From an uncultured Clostridium sp. (GTDB lineage Bacteria; Bacillota; Clostridia; TANB77; CAG-508), in the NCBI GenBank assembly GCA_947569365.1, contig CANOSM010000009.1:1-64000 (forward strand): DNA of 64,000 nt. Direction: 5' to 3'. Below, one piece after another: positions 11,456-21,337 of the stretch (positions are counted from its first letter, which is position 1; the number at the start of each line of letters is the position of its first letter). The translations under genes and the position numbers were made by a program. The notes below the pieces were generated by a model. The model worked only from the letters and a program-made list of their open reading frames with translations. It did not search any database and was not told the DNA's origin.

Positions 11456-11490
11456 AAAAGGTTGTTATGTATAAAAGTAACAGCCTTTTT
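11456..11490 (+). terminator. Terminator after the relaxase
   Basis: AAAAGGTTGTTA pairs with TAACAGCCTTTT (one G-T pair), ending in TTTTT. It closes the mobilization operon. Confidence 0.8.
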
Positions 11491-11562
11491 ATAACTTTTA
11501 AAAATGAATATTCTGGAAACAATTGTATTTATATTAATTTTGTGGTATAAATAAGTAAAATA

Positions 11563-11593
11563 TGAAATTTGCAACGCTTCGTTGCAAATTTCA
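11563..11593 (+). repeat. Perfect palindrome upstream of the DUF1016 nuclease
   Basis: TGAAATTTGCAACG and CGTTGCAAATTTCA form 14-bp perfect arms around CTT, 9 bases before the ribosome site of the next gene. The arms resemble those of the intragenic palindrome at 11897-11927 (shared TTTGCAAC). It has no T tract. Confidence 0.8.
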
Positions 11594-11608
11594 AAACGGA
11601 GGAATTTA

Positions 11609-12646
11609 ATGAAAGATTTAATTAATACTATTAATGATGATGAATATTTTAAATTTTTAAATGAGATTAAAAAAGATATAATTAATACTAGAAAAAAAGT
11701 TTTATTAAATGCAAATAATGAACTGATAATGATGTATTATAGAATAGGAAAAGGACTAATAGAAAAGAATAAGTATGGTACCAATTTTATAAATAATTTA
11801 TCTACTGATTTAAAATTGGAATTTCCAGATGCAGATGGTTTATCTGCAAGAAATTTAAGATATATGCAAAAATTTGCAAAAGAATTTGAGTATGATGCAA
11901 TTTTGCAACACAATGTTGCAAAATTGCCATGGGGATTAGTAATATCTATAATGGATAAAGTAAAAAATATGGAAGAAAGATTATGGTATTCTGAAAAGGC
12001 ATTAGAAAATTTATGGACTAGAACACAGTTAGAACATCAAATTGCAACCAATTTATATAGTAGACAAGCATTATTAGATAATAAAATAAGCAATTACGAA
12101 GAAACATTACCAATAGAATTGGGAAAAAGGGCACTGGAAATGCTAAAAGATCCATATGTATTTGATATTACTTATAATGAAAAAGCATTAGAAAGAGATA
12201 TAGAAGATGCATTAGTTTCTAATATTACTAATTTACTTTTAGAGTTTGGAAATGGTTTTGCTTTTGTAGGAAGACAATATCATTTAGAAATAGAAGGAGA
12301 AGATTATTATATAGATTTACTATTCTATAATTTAAACTTGAAATGCTATGTTGTAGTAGAATTAAAAACAGTTAAATTTATACCAGAGTTTGCAGGCAAA
12401 TTAAATTTTTATTTAAATGCAGTAGATATGCTACTAAAGAAAGAAGATGATAATCCGACAATAGGAATTTTATTGTGTAGAGATGAACACAAGTTAACTG
12501 CAGAATTAGCTTTAAAGGATATAAATAAACCAATAGGAGTAGCAGAATATAAATATTTACAAGAGATTCCAGAATATTTGGCAAATAATTTACCAAGTAT
12601 AGAAACACTAGAGAAAAGATTAAATAATAGGGATGAAAACAAATAA
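11609..12646 (+). CDS. DUF1016 / YhcG-type PD-(D/E)XK nuclease
   Basis: A 345-aa protein of the DUF1016 (YhcG) family. The N-terminal helical domain (to ~170) has LIMMYYRIGKGLIEKN and LSARNLRYMQKFAKEF. The C-terminal nuclease-like domain has DYYIDLLFYNLNLKCYVVVELK, the D...E-x-K core. Family members are linked to restriction, recombination and phage defence, but the exact activity is unproven. The ATG at 11609 follows CGGAGG; an upstream in-frame TTG lies inside a palindrome. Codons just before the conserved Trp (11897-11927) form a perfect palindrome with 14-bp arms. It opens the defence part of the island. Confidence 0.88.
   Translation: MKDLINTINDDEYFKFLNEIKKDIINTRKKVLLNANNELIMMYYRIGKGLIEKNKYGTNFINNLSTDLKLEFPDADGLSARNLRYMQKFAKEFEYDAILQHNVAKLPWGLVISIMDKVKNMEERLWYSEKALENLWTRTQLEHQIATNLYSRQALLDNKISNYEETLPIELGKRALEMLKDPYVFDITYNEKALERDIEDALVSNITNLLLEFGNGFAFVGRQYHLEIEGEDYYIDLLFYNLNLKCYVVVELKTVKFIPEFAGKLNFYLNAVDMLLKKEDDNPTIGILLCRDEHKLTAELALKDINKPIGVAEYKYLQEIPEYLANNLPSIETLEKRLNNRDENK
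11897..11927 (+). repeat. Intragenic palindrome in the DUF1016 gene
   Basis: GCAATTTTGCAACA and TGTTGCAAAATTGC are perfect 14-bp arms around CAA. They encode the residues directly before the conserved Trp. The paralogue at 48342 has a different palindrome at the same protein position. Confidence 0.85.
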
Positions 12647-12687
12647 ATTTCTAAGAATGTAAATGTTCTAAGATTGGAGGTTAAATA

Positions 12688-13884
12688 ATGTCACAAACAC
12701 GAGAAGCAGTTGATACAATAAAAGGATATTATTATCAATTTGATTATTTTATCTTAAAATTATTAGATGAAGATAATAAAGAAGCATTAATATGTATAGA
12801 AGGAATGGAAGATATTGATATCGAAAATGTGGACTTAAAGAAGTCTATTCAATGCAAATATTATGCAAAAACAGAGTATAATCATTCTATTTTGAAAAAG
12901 CCTATAAGACTAATGTTAGAACATTATATTAGTAATAAGAAATCTAATTTAAAGTACTATATATATGGATATTATAAGTCAGGACAAAATAAATTGACGA
13001 ATGATATTGATATTAGTTTTTTAAAAGAGAAATTTCTAACTTATACTGAAAATGGAAAAAATCACAAAGTTTTTGAAGAATTAAAAATAAGTGATAGTGA
13101 GTTAGAGGAATTTTTACTATCGCTAAGCATTGATATAAATGCAATGAGTTATGAAGAACAAGAGAAGACAATATTAACAAAGATGAAAAAAATTTTTAAT
13201 TGTGATGATAACTTAGCAAATTACTATTATAGTAATGCTTTGAGTATTGTAAAAGAATTATCAACTAAGTCTAATATAAATGATAGGAAAATTAATCCTA
13301 ACCAATTTTTAAAAAGAATAAAAGAGACAAAAGATAAAGTTTTTAATAGCTTATTTATATATAAAAAAGGAATAGAACAATATTGTAAATTTATAAAAGA
13401 AGAGTATTTTTCACCATTTAATATATCACCTTATGAAAGAATTTTTTTAATAGAATGTGATGAAATAATAAGCGATGTGGAAATAAAATCATTAATATAT
13501 GAAATTAGTAAAAAATGGGGAAATATCTCACAAAGAAATGATAAACCATATTGTCCATATATTCTATTATATAACATAAATGAAAATAGGTTAAAGAAAA
13601 TAAAAACAGCAATGCAATTAGAAGGACATATTTTTTCTGATGGATATGATTTTAAAGATGCAGACTTTTACATAAACTCTATATTAAAACAAGCTAATTA
13701 TAAAAATAGAATAGAGTTCAAAATTATTAATAATATTAATGAATTGAGTGAAATAATAAAGAAGATAGATAAAACAAAAGAAATATACCAGTTCTATAGA
13801 GAACCTCTTTTTTATAAAAATGATAAAGAACAACATAGAACAATTAAGATAACAAGAACAGAAGACATAATAAATATGATTTAG
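12688..13884 (+). CDS. DUF4297/Cap4-like nuclease partner of HerA
   Basis: A 398-aa protein. The N-terminus fits the DUF4297/Cap4-type PD-(D/E)XK pattern: TIKGYYYQFDYFILKLL, an acidic GMEDIDIE segment, and SIQCKYYAK as the Q-x-K motif. The rest (~110-398) is helical without a family I can name. It ends 18 bp before a HerA ATPase gene; nuclease plus HerA pairs of this order are known antiphage modules. The inferred role is DNA cleavage activated or driven by the HerA hexamer. GGAGG precedes the ATG. Confidence 0.68.
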   Translation: MSQTREAVDTIKGYYYQFDYFILKLLDEDNKEALICIEGMEDIDIENVDLKKSIQCKYYAKTEYNHSILKKPIRLMLEHYISNKKSNLKYYIYGYYKSGQNKLTNDIDISFLKEKFLTYTENGKNHKVFEELKISDSELEEFLLSLSIDINAMSYEEQEKTILTKMKKIFNCDDNLANYYYSNALSIVKELSTKSNINDRKINPNQFLKRIKETKDKVFNSLFIYKKGIEQYCKFIKEEYFSPFNISPYERIFLIECDEIISDVEIKSLIYEISKKWGNISQRNDKPYCPYILLYNINENRLKKIKTAMQLEGHIFSDGYDFKDADFYINSILKQANYKNRIEFKIINNINELSEIIKKIDKTKEIYQFYREPLFYKNDKEQHRTIKITRTEDIINMI

Positions 13885-13902
13885 ATGAGGAGAAAAATAT
13901 AT

Positions 13903-15534
13903 ATGGAAGAAAAAATTAATGCGGAAGTAGTAGGAGTATTTCCCAATAAGATAAAAATATCAGTAGATAATTTAGAAGATTTTTCATTAGCAAATGAAAG
14001 TTTGAAGGTAGGATCTTATTTAAGAGTATTAGACAATGAGAATGCTGTACTTATAGCAATAATAGAAAATTTCTCAATCGAAGTAAAAGAGGATATGAGA
14101 AAAAAATATATTATTGAAGCAAACCCATTAGGAATGATTATAAATAATAAATTCCAAAGAGGGGGAGATACTATTGCAATACCACCTAAGAAAGTAGAGC
14201 CAGCTAAAAAAGAAGAAATAGAAAAAATATTTATGGAATCTATTATTGATGATAAAAAATTCGTTTTTTCAAAATTATCTTCTGATAATGAAATAAATGT
14301 ACCTGTTGATGGAAATAAATTTTTTAATAAACATATTGCAATAGTTGGTTCTACTGGTTCAGGAAAATCACATACTGTGGCAAAAATAATTCAAACAGCA
14401 GTAAATAGCAAAGAAGGTACATATGAAGGACTAAATAATTCACATATAGTGATATTTGATATACATTCTGAATATAAAGCTGCTTTTCCTAATGCAAACA
14501 ATATTGATATAGATAATCTGATTTTACCATATTGGCTTTTAAATAGTGATGAATTACAAGAGTTATTTATTGATACGGAGGCAAATGATCACAATCAACG
14601 TAATGTATTTAAGGAGGCAGTTGTAACAAATAGAAAACAATATTTTACTGGTACTGATGAAAAAAGAGATAAAATTCATTTTGATTCACCATTATTTTTT
14701 GAAATAAATGATATTCTAAAGATTGCAAAAGATAAAAATGAAGAAATGGTTCCAGGACGCAATGGTGAAAAAGCAGGACCACTAAATGGGAAACTTTCTA
14801 ATTTTGTAAGTAGACTAGAAAATAAGATTAATGATAAAAGATTAGAATTTTTATTAGGTCAAAAGTCTAAAGAGATAACTTTTGAAGAAACTTTAAAGCA
14901 ATTGATTAGCTATGATAGTAATAAATCCAATGTAACTATTATAGACTTAAGTGGAATTCCGTTTGAAGTATTAAGTATAACAGTTTCATTGATATCAAGA
15001 ATTTTATTTGAATATGGTTATTATTATAAGAGACTTAGATGTAAAACAGATGTAGAAGAAAAAATAAATAATGATGTGCCAATATTATTAGTATATGAAG
15101 AAGCACATAAATATGCACCTAATAGTGACCTTTCAAAATATAGAGCTTCTAGACAATCCATTGAAAGAATTGCTAAAGAAGGAAGAAAATACGGTATATC
15201 AATGTTACTTGCAAGTCAAAGACCTTCTGAAATATCTGAAACTATATTTTCACAATGTAATAATTTTATAGCAATGAGATTAACTAATCCTACAGATCAG
15301 AACTATGTAAAAAGATTATTACCAGATACATTTGGAGGTTTGATAGATAAAATGCCTACATTAAAGGCAGGAGAAAGTTTGTTGATAGGAGATTCAGTTG
15401 TAATACCATCGATAGTACAGATTGATGAATGTGAGGATAAACCTTCTTCAAATGATATACCATATTTTGAATTATGGAAAGAAAAATGGAAGGAATTAAA
15501 TATAGGAGCAATAAAAGAAGAATGGTATAATTAA
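13903..15534 (+). CDS. herA: HerA-family ATPase (DUF87)
   Basis: A 543-aa HerA/FtsK-superfamily ATPase that forms hexameric rings translocating DNA. An N-terminal beta-barrel (~1-100) precedes Walker A GSTGSGKSHTVAK (~150), Walker B ILLVYEEAHKYAP (~400), and a conserved block SRQSIERIAKEGRKYGIS with LLASQRPSE, then MRLTNPTDQNYVKRLLPD. I start at 13903, where GAGGAG lies upstream, not at the longer in-frame ATG at 13885. It directly follows the nuclease gene, so the pair forms a two-component defence module. Confidence 0.9.
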   Translation: MEEKINAEVVGVFPNKIKISVDNLEDFSLANESLKVGSYLRVLDNENAVLIAIIENFSIEVKEDMRKKYIIEANPLGMIINNKFQRGGDTIAIPPKKVEPAKKEEIEKIFMESIIDDKKFVFSKLSSDNEINVPVDGNKFFNKHIAIVGSTGSGKSHTVAKIIQTAVNSKEGTYEGLNNSHIVIFDIHSEYKAAFPNANNIDIDNLILPYWLLNSDELQELFIDTEANDHNQRNVFKEAVVTNRKQYFTGTDEKRDKIHFDSPLFFEINDILKIAKDKNEEMVPGRNGEKAGPLNGKLSNFVSRLENKINDKRLEFLLGQKSKEITFEETLKQLISYDSNKSNVTIIDLSGIPFEVLSITVSLISRILFEYGYYYKRLRCKTDVEEKINNDVPILLVYEEAHKYAPNSDLSKYRASRQSIERIAKEGRKYGISMLLASQRPSEISETIFSQCNNFIAMRLTNPTDQNYVKRLLPDTFGGLIDKMPTLKAGESLLIGDSVVIPSIVQIDECEDKPSSNDIPYFELWKEKWKELNIGAIKEEWYN

Positions 15535-15569
15535 GTATTAAATACTTATAGAGTAAGGAGAAATTTAAA

Positions 15570-16259
15570 ATGAATAGAGAAATAATAATTATAACAGGTG
15601 GAGCAAGTGGACTAGGATTAGAGCTAGTTAAACAATTTATTGAAAAAGATTATTTTGTATGTAACATAGATAGAGATTTAAAGAAAATGAAAATATTAGC
15701 TAATACATATAAAGATAACTACAAAGGTTTTATAGGAGATATTTCTGATAGTAACTTTGTTAAAGATGCTATTAATGAAATATCAAATTTAGGAAATATA
15801 AAAATATTAATTAATAATGCAGGAGAGCCATCATTTAAGCTACCTACAAAATATGAAAAAGAAGATATAGATAAATGCTTTAAAGGTTTGCAGGGTATGA
15901 TTTTGTTTTCAGCAGAAGTTTTAAAAGTAAAAGAAGAAAAAGACTTAAAAATAGTAAATATAATGTCATCAGCAGCATTAAGAGGAAACAAACAAGAAGC
16001 GGTATATTGTGCTACTAAATGGGGAGAAAGAGGATATACAGAAAGCTTAAAAGTAGCTTATAAAGGTACAAGTGTAAAAGTAATAGGAGTATATCCAGGA
16101 GGAATTAATACAGAATTTTATAAAAACAGTAGAGATTATGTATCAGAAGAAAAGCAATCTACATTTATGAAGCCTTGTGATGTTGCTAAAACAATTATAG
16201 ATAATGTTACAAATGATACTAATTTAACAATTGCGGATATTATAATTGAAAGAAATTAG
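15570..16259 (+). CDS. Short-chain dehydrogenase/reductase
   Basis: A 229-aa SDR with a Rossmann fold binding NAD(P): the nucleotide-binding motif ITGGASGLGLELVK, NNAG (residues ~85-88), the catalytic Ser in MSSAALRG, and YCATKWGERGY with the Tyr-x-x-x-Lys pair. The C-terminal GVYPGGINTEF is also typical. Substrate unknown. AAGGAG precedes the ATG. It heads a cargo set (SDR, MBL hydrolase, Nudix) behind the HerA module in the island. Confidence 0.9.
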   Translation: MNREIIIITGGASGLGLELVKQFIEKDYFVCNIDRDLKKMKILANTYKDNYKGFIGDISDSNFVKDAINEISNLGNIKILINNAGEPSFKLPTKYEKEDIDKCFKGLQGMILFSAEVLKVKEEKDLKIVNIMSSAALRGNKQEAVYCATKWGERGYTESLKVAYKGTSVKVIGVYPGGINTEFYKNSRDYVSEEKQSTFMKPCDVAKTIIDNVTNDTNLTIADIIIERN

Positions 16260-16271
16260 AAAGGGATAGAT

Positions 16272-17065
16272 ATGGAAAAGTTAAACATATTAGGAACAGG
16301 TCATGCAATGACATTAGATTGTTATAATACTTGCTTTGCATTAGAAAATAATGAAGGAGAACATATATTAGTAGATACAGGTGGAGGACTACAAATAATA
16401 AAACAATTAAGGGATGCAAACATAGATTTTAGAAAAATACATAACATTATTTTATCACATAAGCATACAGACTATATACTAGGAATGTTTTGGATTATCA
16501 GATATGCACAAAAGTTTTTTGACAATAATAATTATGATGGAAATCTAAATGTTTATATGCATAAAGAATTAGAAAAATAATGTTTGAAGTACTACCACAA
16601 AAATTTACAAAACTTATTGATAACAGAATTATTTTTAATATAGTAGAAGATAAAGAAGAAATAAAAATATTAAATTATAATATTAAATTTTTAGATGTTC
16701 AAGCAAAAAAAGATAGACAATTTGGATTTAAAACAATATTAGAAAATGGAAAAAAGCTTGTATTTTTAGGTGATGAAACATTTGATGAAAAATTAAGAGA
16801 TGAAGTAGAAAATGCAGATTGGCTATTACATGAGGCAATGTGTATGGATTCAGAGGCAGATATATTTAAGCCATACGAAAAAATGCATTCTACTGTAAAA
16901 ACAGCATCAGAAATAGGGGCGAGTTTAAATGTTAAAAATTTAGTATTATATCATGCAAGTGATAACGATTTAGAAAACAGAAAGAGATTATATACAGAAG
17001 AGGCAAAACAATATTTTAATGGAAATATATATGTACCAGATGATTTAGATGTCATTGAATTATAG
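16272..17065 (+). CDS. MBL-fold hydrolase, split into two overlapping frames
   Basis: A metallo-beta-lactamase-fold protein of the RNase Z-like type. The first part (16272-16580, 102 aa) has GTGHA, VDTGGG and SHKHTDYILG, where the usual H-x-H-x-D-H motif ends in Tyr instead of His. The second part (from ATG 16580) has FLGDET, LLHEAM and YHASD. The parts are joined at TAATG, where the stop of the first overlaps the start of the second. One added A in the preceding A5 run would fuse them (~264 aa). This could be translational coupling, slippage, a real mutation or a sequence error. Confidence 0.7.
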
Positions 17066-17081
17066 AAAAGAGGAGAAAATA

Positions 17082-17527
17082 ATGGTAATTATAGCAGGTT
17101 GTGTTATATAAGAGATAATAAGATATTAATGGTAAAAGAGGCTAAAAAGAAATGTTATGGACAATGGAATTTTCCAGCAGGACATGTAGATGAACATGAG
17201 CTAATTACATAAGCAGCAATAAGAGAAACACATGAAGAAACTGGTTGTAAAGTAAAACTTACAGGAGTGCTACCTATAAGTTGTGTTGATTTTGAAAATG
17301 GAGAAACACATATAATGATAAGATTTACAGCAGACATAGTAGAAGAAAGTATTAAATTTGATACAGAAGAAATACTAGATGTACAATGGTTAGATATAAA
17401 AGATGTAAAAAGCATGACAGACAAAGAACTAAGAGGACATGATACAAGTATTCAATTTATAAGAGATTTTGAAGATGGAAAAATATATCAATTAGATATT
17501 TTTAATAATACAAAATATATTAGATAA
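17082..17527 (+). pseudogene. Nudix hydrolase, disrupted
   Basis: A Nudix-family remnant. The Nudix box is recognisable as GHVDEHELIT-stop-AAIRETHEETG, with TAA at 17210 in place of a probable CAA (Gln). A second lesion near 17109 is a one-base loss after GCVI that gives a TAA stop. Downstream, 17267-17527 stays open and Nudix-like (VDFENGETHIMIRFTAD). AGGAG precedes the ATG at 17082. Two independent lesions make a pseudogene likely. It is the last gene of the island. Confidence 0.75.
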
Positions 17528-17710
17528 GTATTTAGAGAAACTTTTTCTAAATGTATTGCCAAACCCAAATCTTTATGTTAAATTTGAAACATAGTTAATA
17601 GCAAAAAAAATCAAATTGTGGGTACATTTCTTGCAAACTATTGCTATAACTACATTTGAAACGGAAATAAGTAACTTTTTTGCGATAGATTTTTCGAATA
17701 CGTCCTACGC
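17528..17710. other. Non-coding right end of the tRNA-Asn island
   Basis: No ORF or tRNA is visible. Weak repeats occur (AATTTGAAAC and CATTTGAAAC around 17580 and 17650). The segment ends in TACGTCCTACGC just before the repeated tRNA 3' end, as expected for the inner arm of an attachment site. Confidence 0.5.
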
Positions 17711-17724
17711 AGAGGAGCCATAAA
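17711..17724 (+). repeat. attR-like direct repeat
   Basis: AGAGGAGCCATAAA, an exact copy of 6615-6628 (3' end of tRNA-Asn), with no tRNA body upstream. Confidence 0.7.
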
Positions 17725-17735
17725 AATCAAAAAGA

Positions 17736-17771
17736 GAAAGAAGATAGTAAAAAGCTATTTTCTTTTTTCTT
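17736..17771 (+). terminator. Terminator hairpin after attR
   Basis: AGAAGATAG pairs with CTATTTTCT (wobble pair) and is followed by a T-rich tract. It probably belonged to tRNA-Asn before the island inserted. Confidence 0.65.
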
Positions 17772-17863
17772 TTTCTAAAGAAATTATGAGTTTTTCTACT
17801 TGATAAATTTATAATTATATAATATTCTGGTAAAATAATTAAGGAAATAAAGTAGGTGAATTA

Positions 17864-19884
17864 ATGAAAGATATATTAACAATAGGAATATTTGCACATG
17901 CAAATGCAGGAAAAACAACTATAACTGAAAATCTATTATATGAAACTAATGTTATACAAAACATTGGTAGAGTTGATACAGGTGATACTGTTACAGATTC
18001 AATGAAAATTGAAAAAGAGAGAGGAATTACTATAAGATCATCTTTAGTTTCATTTGAAGTTAACGGAAAAAGGGTACAATTAATCGATACTCCAGGTCAT
18101 GTTGATTTTTCAGCAGAAGTAGAAAGGGCAATAAATGTGTTAGATGGAGCTATTCTTGTTATATCAGGAGTTGAAGGTGTAGAAGCACAAACATATACTA
18201 TATGGAAAGCATTAAGACAAAAAAATATACCTACAATTTTCTTTATTAATAAAATGGATAGACAAGGGGCAGATTTTGAAAGAACATTAAAAGAATTAAA
18301 AGAAAAATTAAATACTGATGTAATACCTCTTGAAGATATTATAAAAGAAAATGATTTGAAGATATCATTTAAAGAATTATCAACAGAAAAACTAATAGAA
18401 TTTTTACCTGATATAGAAGAAACAGATGAATTAATTGAAAGTTATTTAAAAGAGCAAAAAGGTGTTACAAAAGAAGAGATTTTAGAAAGAATTAAAAAAC
18501 TATCAAAAGAATCAAAAATATTTCCAGTTATTGGAGGAAGTGCTTTAAAAAATAGTGGTGTAAAAAATTTAGTAAAATGTATAGGAGAATATTTTCCTAA
18601 AGCAAATAGAACACCAGAAAATAAATTTTCTGCATATGTTTATACTGTTAGAGTAGATGATGGGCAGAAAAAGATATATATAAAAGTACTTGATGGTGAA
18701 TTATCAAATAGAGATAATGTGAAATTAGATGAAGAAAATCAATCTAAAGTTAATGGAATATATATTGCAGATGGTGACAAGATTGTTCCAACATATAGTA
18801 TTTCTAGTGGTGAAATAGGAATTATCACAGGAATAGATGCAAAATGCGGACAATTAATAGGGGAGCAAGATAAAAAAGAAAATTATATTAAAATTGTAAA
18901 ACCATTAATTAATATGGAAGTAAGTACAAATGAAAAAAAAGATATAGTCAGATTAGTTGATGCATTAAATATATTAAATGATGAGGATCCATATCTAAAT
19001 GTAAGATATTCAAAAAGTACAAAAAAGATATATATTAGTTTAATGGGAGAAGTTCAAGCACAAATTATTAGTTCAATGTTAAAAGATAGGTTTGGATTAG
19101 ATGCAAGGTTATCTGATCCAGTAATAATTCATAAAGAAACTCCATCAATGGAAGCTGTAGGAGAAGCATATTATACAAGAGTTTCTGGACTAAAATTAGG
19201 AGTGAAACCACTACCAAAAGGAAGTGGTTTAGTATATAATCAAAGTTATCAACAGATTTCTTACATAAAAAATATCAGAGACAGACAGAAAGATTAGTAA
19301 TTAAGTATGCTAAACAAGGTGTATATGGATGGGAAGTTACTGATGCTGAAATAGATTTATTAGATGGTAGATTTGATTCTATGGGATCAGAGCCAAAGCA
19401 CTTTAATATTGCGATTCCACTTGCTTTAATGAGAGCACTTAAAAACTCAAATCCTAAAATATTGGAGCCAATAAGTGATTTTTCTATTGTTATTCCAAAA
19501 GATGATACAAGTAATGTAATAAATTTATTATCCACTAAAAATAGTGTAATTTCAACTACAACTGAAAGAGATGGATATGTAACAATTGAAGGTAATGCAC
19601 CGATGGAATTAATGTTAAATTTTCCAATTGAATTAAATAAAATTACATCTGGAAGAGGGATATATAATCAGATAGTTAATAAATACGAATTATCAAGAAA
19701 TCAAAAATTAGAGACTAAATTTATAGGACCAGATCCAAGAAATGAAGTTCCTTTTGTAATAGGAGATATGAGTGCAAGTTTAGATTACTTGGATCCTATA
19801 AAAAGTAAAAAGAAAAAAGTAAGTAAATCAAAATTTAAGAGAGAAAGAAGAGAAAAAGAATTTAAGGAGAAAAATAGTGAATAA
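17864..19884 (+). CDS. TetM-like ribosomal-protection GTPase, frame broken once
   Basis: An EF-G-like translational GTPase of the TetM/TetO group, which removes tetracycline from the ribosome or acts as a related factor. The G domain has G1 AHANAGKTT, the switch region ERGITIRSS, G3 DTPGH and G4 NKMD. The C-terminal half has EVQAQIISSMLKDRFGLDA, then after the break YGWEVTDAEIDLLDGRFDS. Frame 1 stops at 19297. The family sequence continues in the -1 frame to 19884 through an A6 run (19267-19272), read as A-AAA-AAT, a classical -1 slippery heptamer. One missing A would also explain it. The joined product is ~673 aa. Resistance is not proven: it may be a housekeeping paralogue. Confidence 0.8.
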
Positions 19885-21259
19885 AGACGTATTTAAATAT
19901 TTTGAGGAAATATTAAAGATTCCAAGAGAATCTGGAAAAGAAGAAAAAATTGCTAAGTATTTAGCTAGTTTTGCTAAACAAAATGATATTGAGTATAAAA
20001 TTGGAAAATATAACACAATATTTTTAAGAAAAGATAATAATCAAGGAAAAACAATAATATTACAAGCCCATTCAGATATGGTATGTGTATCAAATGATAA
20101 TTATGATTTTGATAATAAAGGAATACCATATTATATAGATGGAGATTATTATAAATCAAAAAATACATCATTAGGTGCAGATGATGGTATTGGAATTGCT
20201 ATTATATTGGCTATTTTGAAAGAAAATGAAAATATGCCTAATATTGAAGTAATGATAACTACACAAGAAGAGACAACAATGTTAGGTGCTAATAATTTTG
20301 ATTATTCACTATTAACAGGAAAAACGTTAATTAGCTTAGATGGGATTAAAGAAGCGGATATTGAAGCTTCAAGTACTGGAATGTGCTCAATAACTATATC
20401 TAAAAAAGTAGAATTTAAGGAAAATAATGAAAATGGCTATAAATTATCAGTGAAAGGCTTGATGGGAGGACATTCTGGTGATGATATTAGTAAAAATAGA
20501 TGTAATGCAATTAAACTAATAATGAAAATATTAAAAGAAATAGATTGTTCAGAAATAATATCAATTGATATAGGAAAAAGAGATAATGTTATACCAAGTG
20601 AAGGAGAAGTGAGATTCTTATCAAAACATAATTTGAATTATATAGATAATAAAATTAAAAATATAGATTTAAGTTTATACAATGATGGTACTAACTTTAG
20701 ATATGATATTGAACAGATAAAGGAAAATAAAGTTATAATGGAAAGTAAAGATATTATTAATTTGATACATCAAATGAAAGATGGATTAATAGAAAAATAT
20801 GAAGAAGATGGTTTTCCATTATTATCATCAAATATTGGAAAAGTATTAATAGAAAATAATGAAGTGGTTATAAAATATAGTATTAGAAGTTCAGATAAAT
20901 TAAAAGAAAGAAGTTTATTAGATGAAGTATATAAATTATGTAATAAATATGGATTTGAATTTAAAATTGATGCAGAAAAGCCATTTTTTCCATTTAAAAA
21001 ATCTTCTAATATTAGAAGATTATTAGAAAGTTCATATAAAAAGTTATATGGAAAAAATACAATTATAAAAAAAGTTCATGCTTGTATGGAATGTGGAATA
21101 ATATCAAATAATATAAAAGACTTAGATATATGTACTATTGCACCTGATATTGAAAATTGCCATTCAATAAATGAACAACTAAGTATATCATCAACTAAAA
21201 GAGTGTATGAGTGGCTTAAATATACTCTAGTTAAATATAATCAAAATATTGATAATTAA
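19877..21259 (+). CDS. pepD: M20C Xaa-His dipeptidase (PepD-like)
   Basis: A 460-aa zinc peptidase of the M20C family (aminoacyl-histidine dipeptidase). Metal and catalytic motifs are present: ILQAHSDMV (His, Asp), TSLGADDGIG (bridging Asp), TTQEETTMLG (catalytic Glu then metal Glu), SLDGIKEADI, and late HACMECG. Cytosolic, with no signal peptide. It starts with GTG inside the last codons of the TetM-like gene (8-bp overlap) and has AAGGAG upstream, so the two are translationally coupled. Confidence 0.9.
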   Translation: MNKDVFKYFEEILKIPRESGKEEKIAKYLASFAKQNDIEYKIGKYNTIFLRKDNNQGKTIILQAHSDMVCVSNDNYDFDNKGIPYYIDGDYYKSKNTSLGADDGIGIAIILAILKENENMPNIEVMITTQEETTMLGANNFDYSLLTGKTLISLDGIKEADIEASSTGMCSITISKKVEFKENNENGYKLSVKGLMGGHSGDDISKNRCNAIKLIMKILKEIDCSEIISIDIGKRDNVIPSEGEVRFLSKHNLNYIDNKIKNIDLSLYNDGTNFRYDIEQIKENKVIMESKDIINLIHQMKDGLIEKYEEDGFPLLSSNIGKVLIENNEVVIKYSIRSSDKLKERSLLDEVYKLCNKYGFEFKIDAEKPFFPFKKSSNIRRLLESSYKKLYGKNTIIKKVHACMECGIISNNIKDLDICTIAPDIENCHSINEQLSISSTKRVYEWLKYTLVKYNQNIDN

Positions 21260-21282
21260 AATAATAAAAAATTAAACAAATA

Positions 21283-21314
21283 AAAAGTATTATAGATATT
21301 TTTATAATACTTTT
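21283..21314 (+). terminator. Terminator after pepD (bidirectional)
   Basis: AAAAGTATTATA and TATAATACTTTT form a perfect 12-bp stem with an 8-nt loop. It can serve both converging genes. Confidence 0.85.
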
Positions 21315-21337
21315 ATTAATTTAATAATATGATATTT

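Noticed and set aside
11161..11574. Minus-strand ORF opposite the relaxase end
   Set aside because: A shadow of the Lys-rich coiled coil; composition (Phe, Ser, Ile) is the antisense of AAA/GAA codons.
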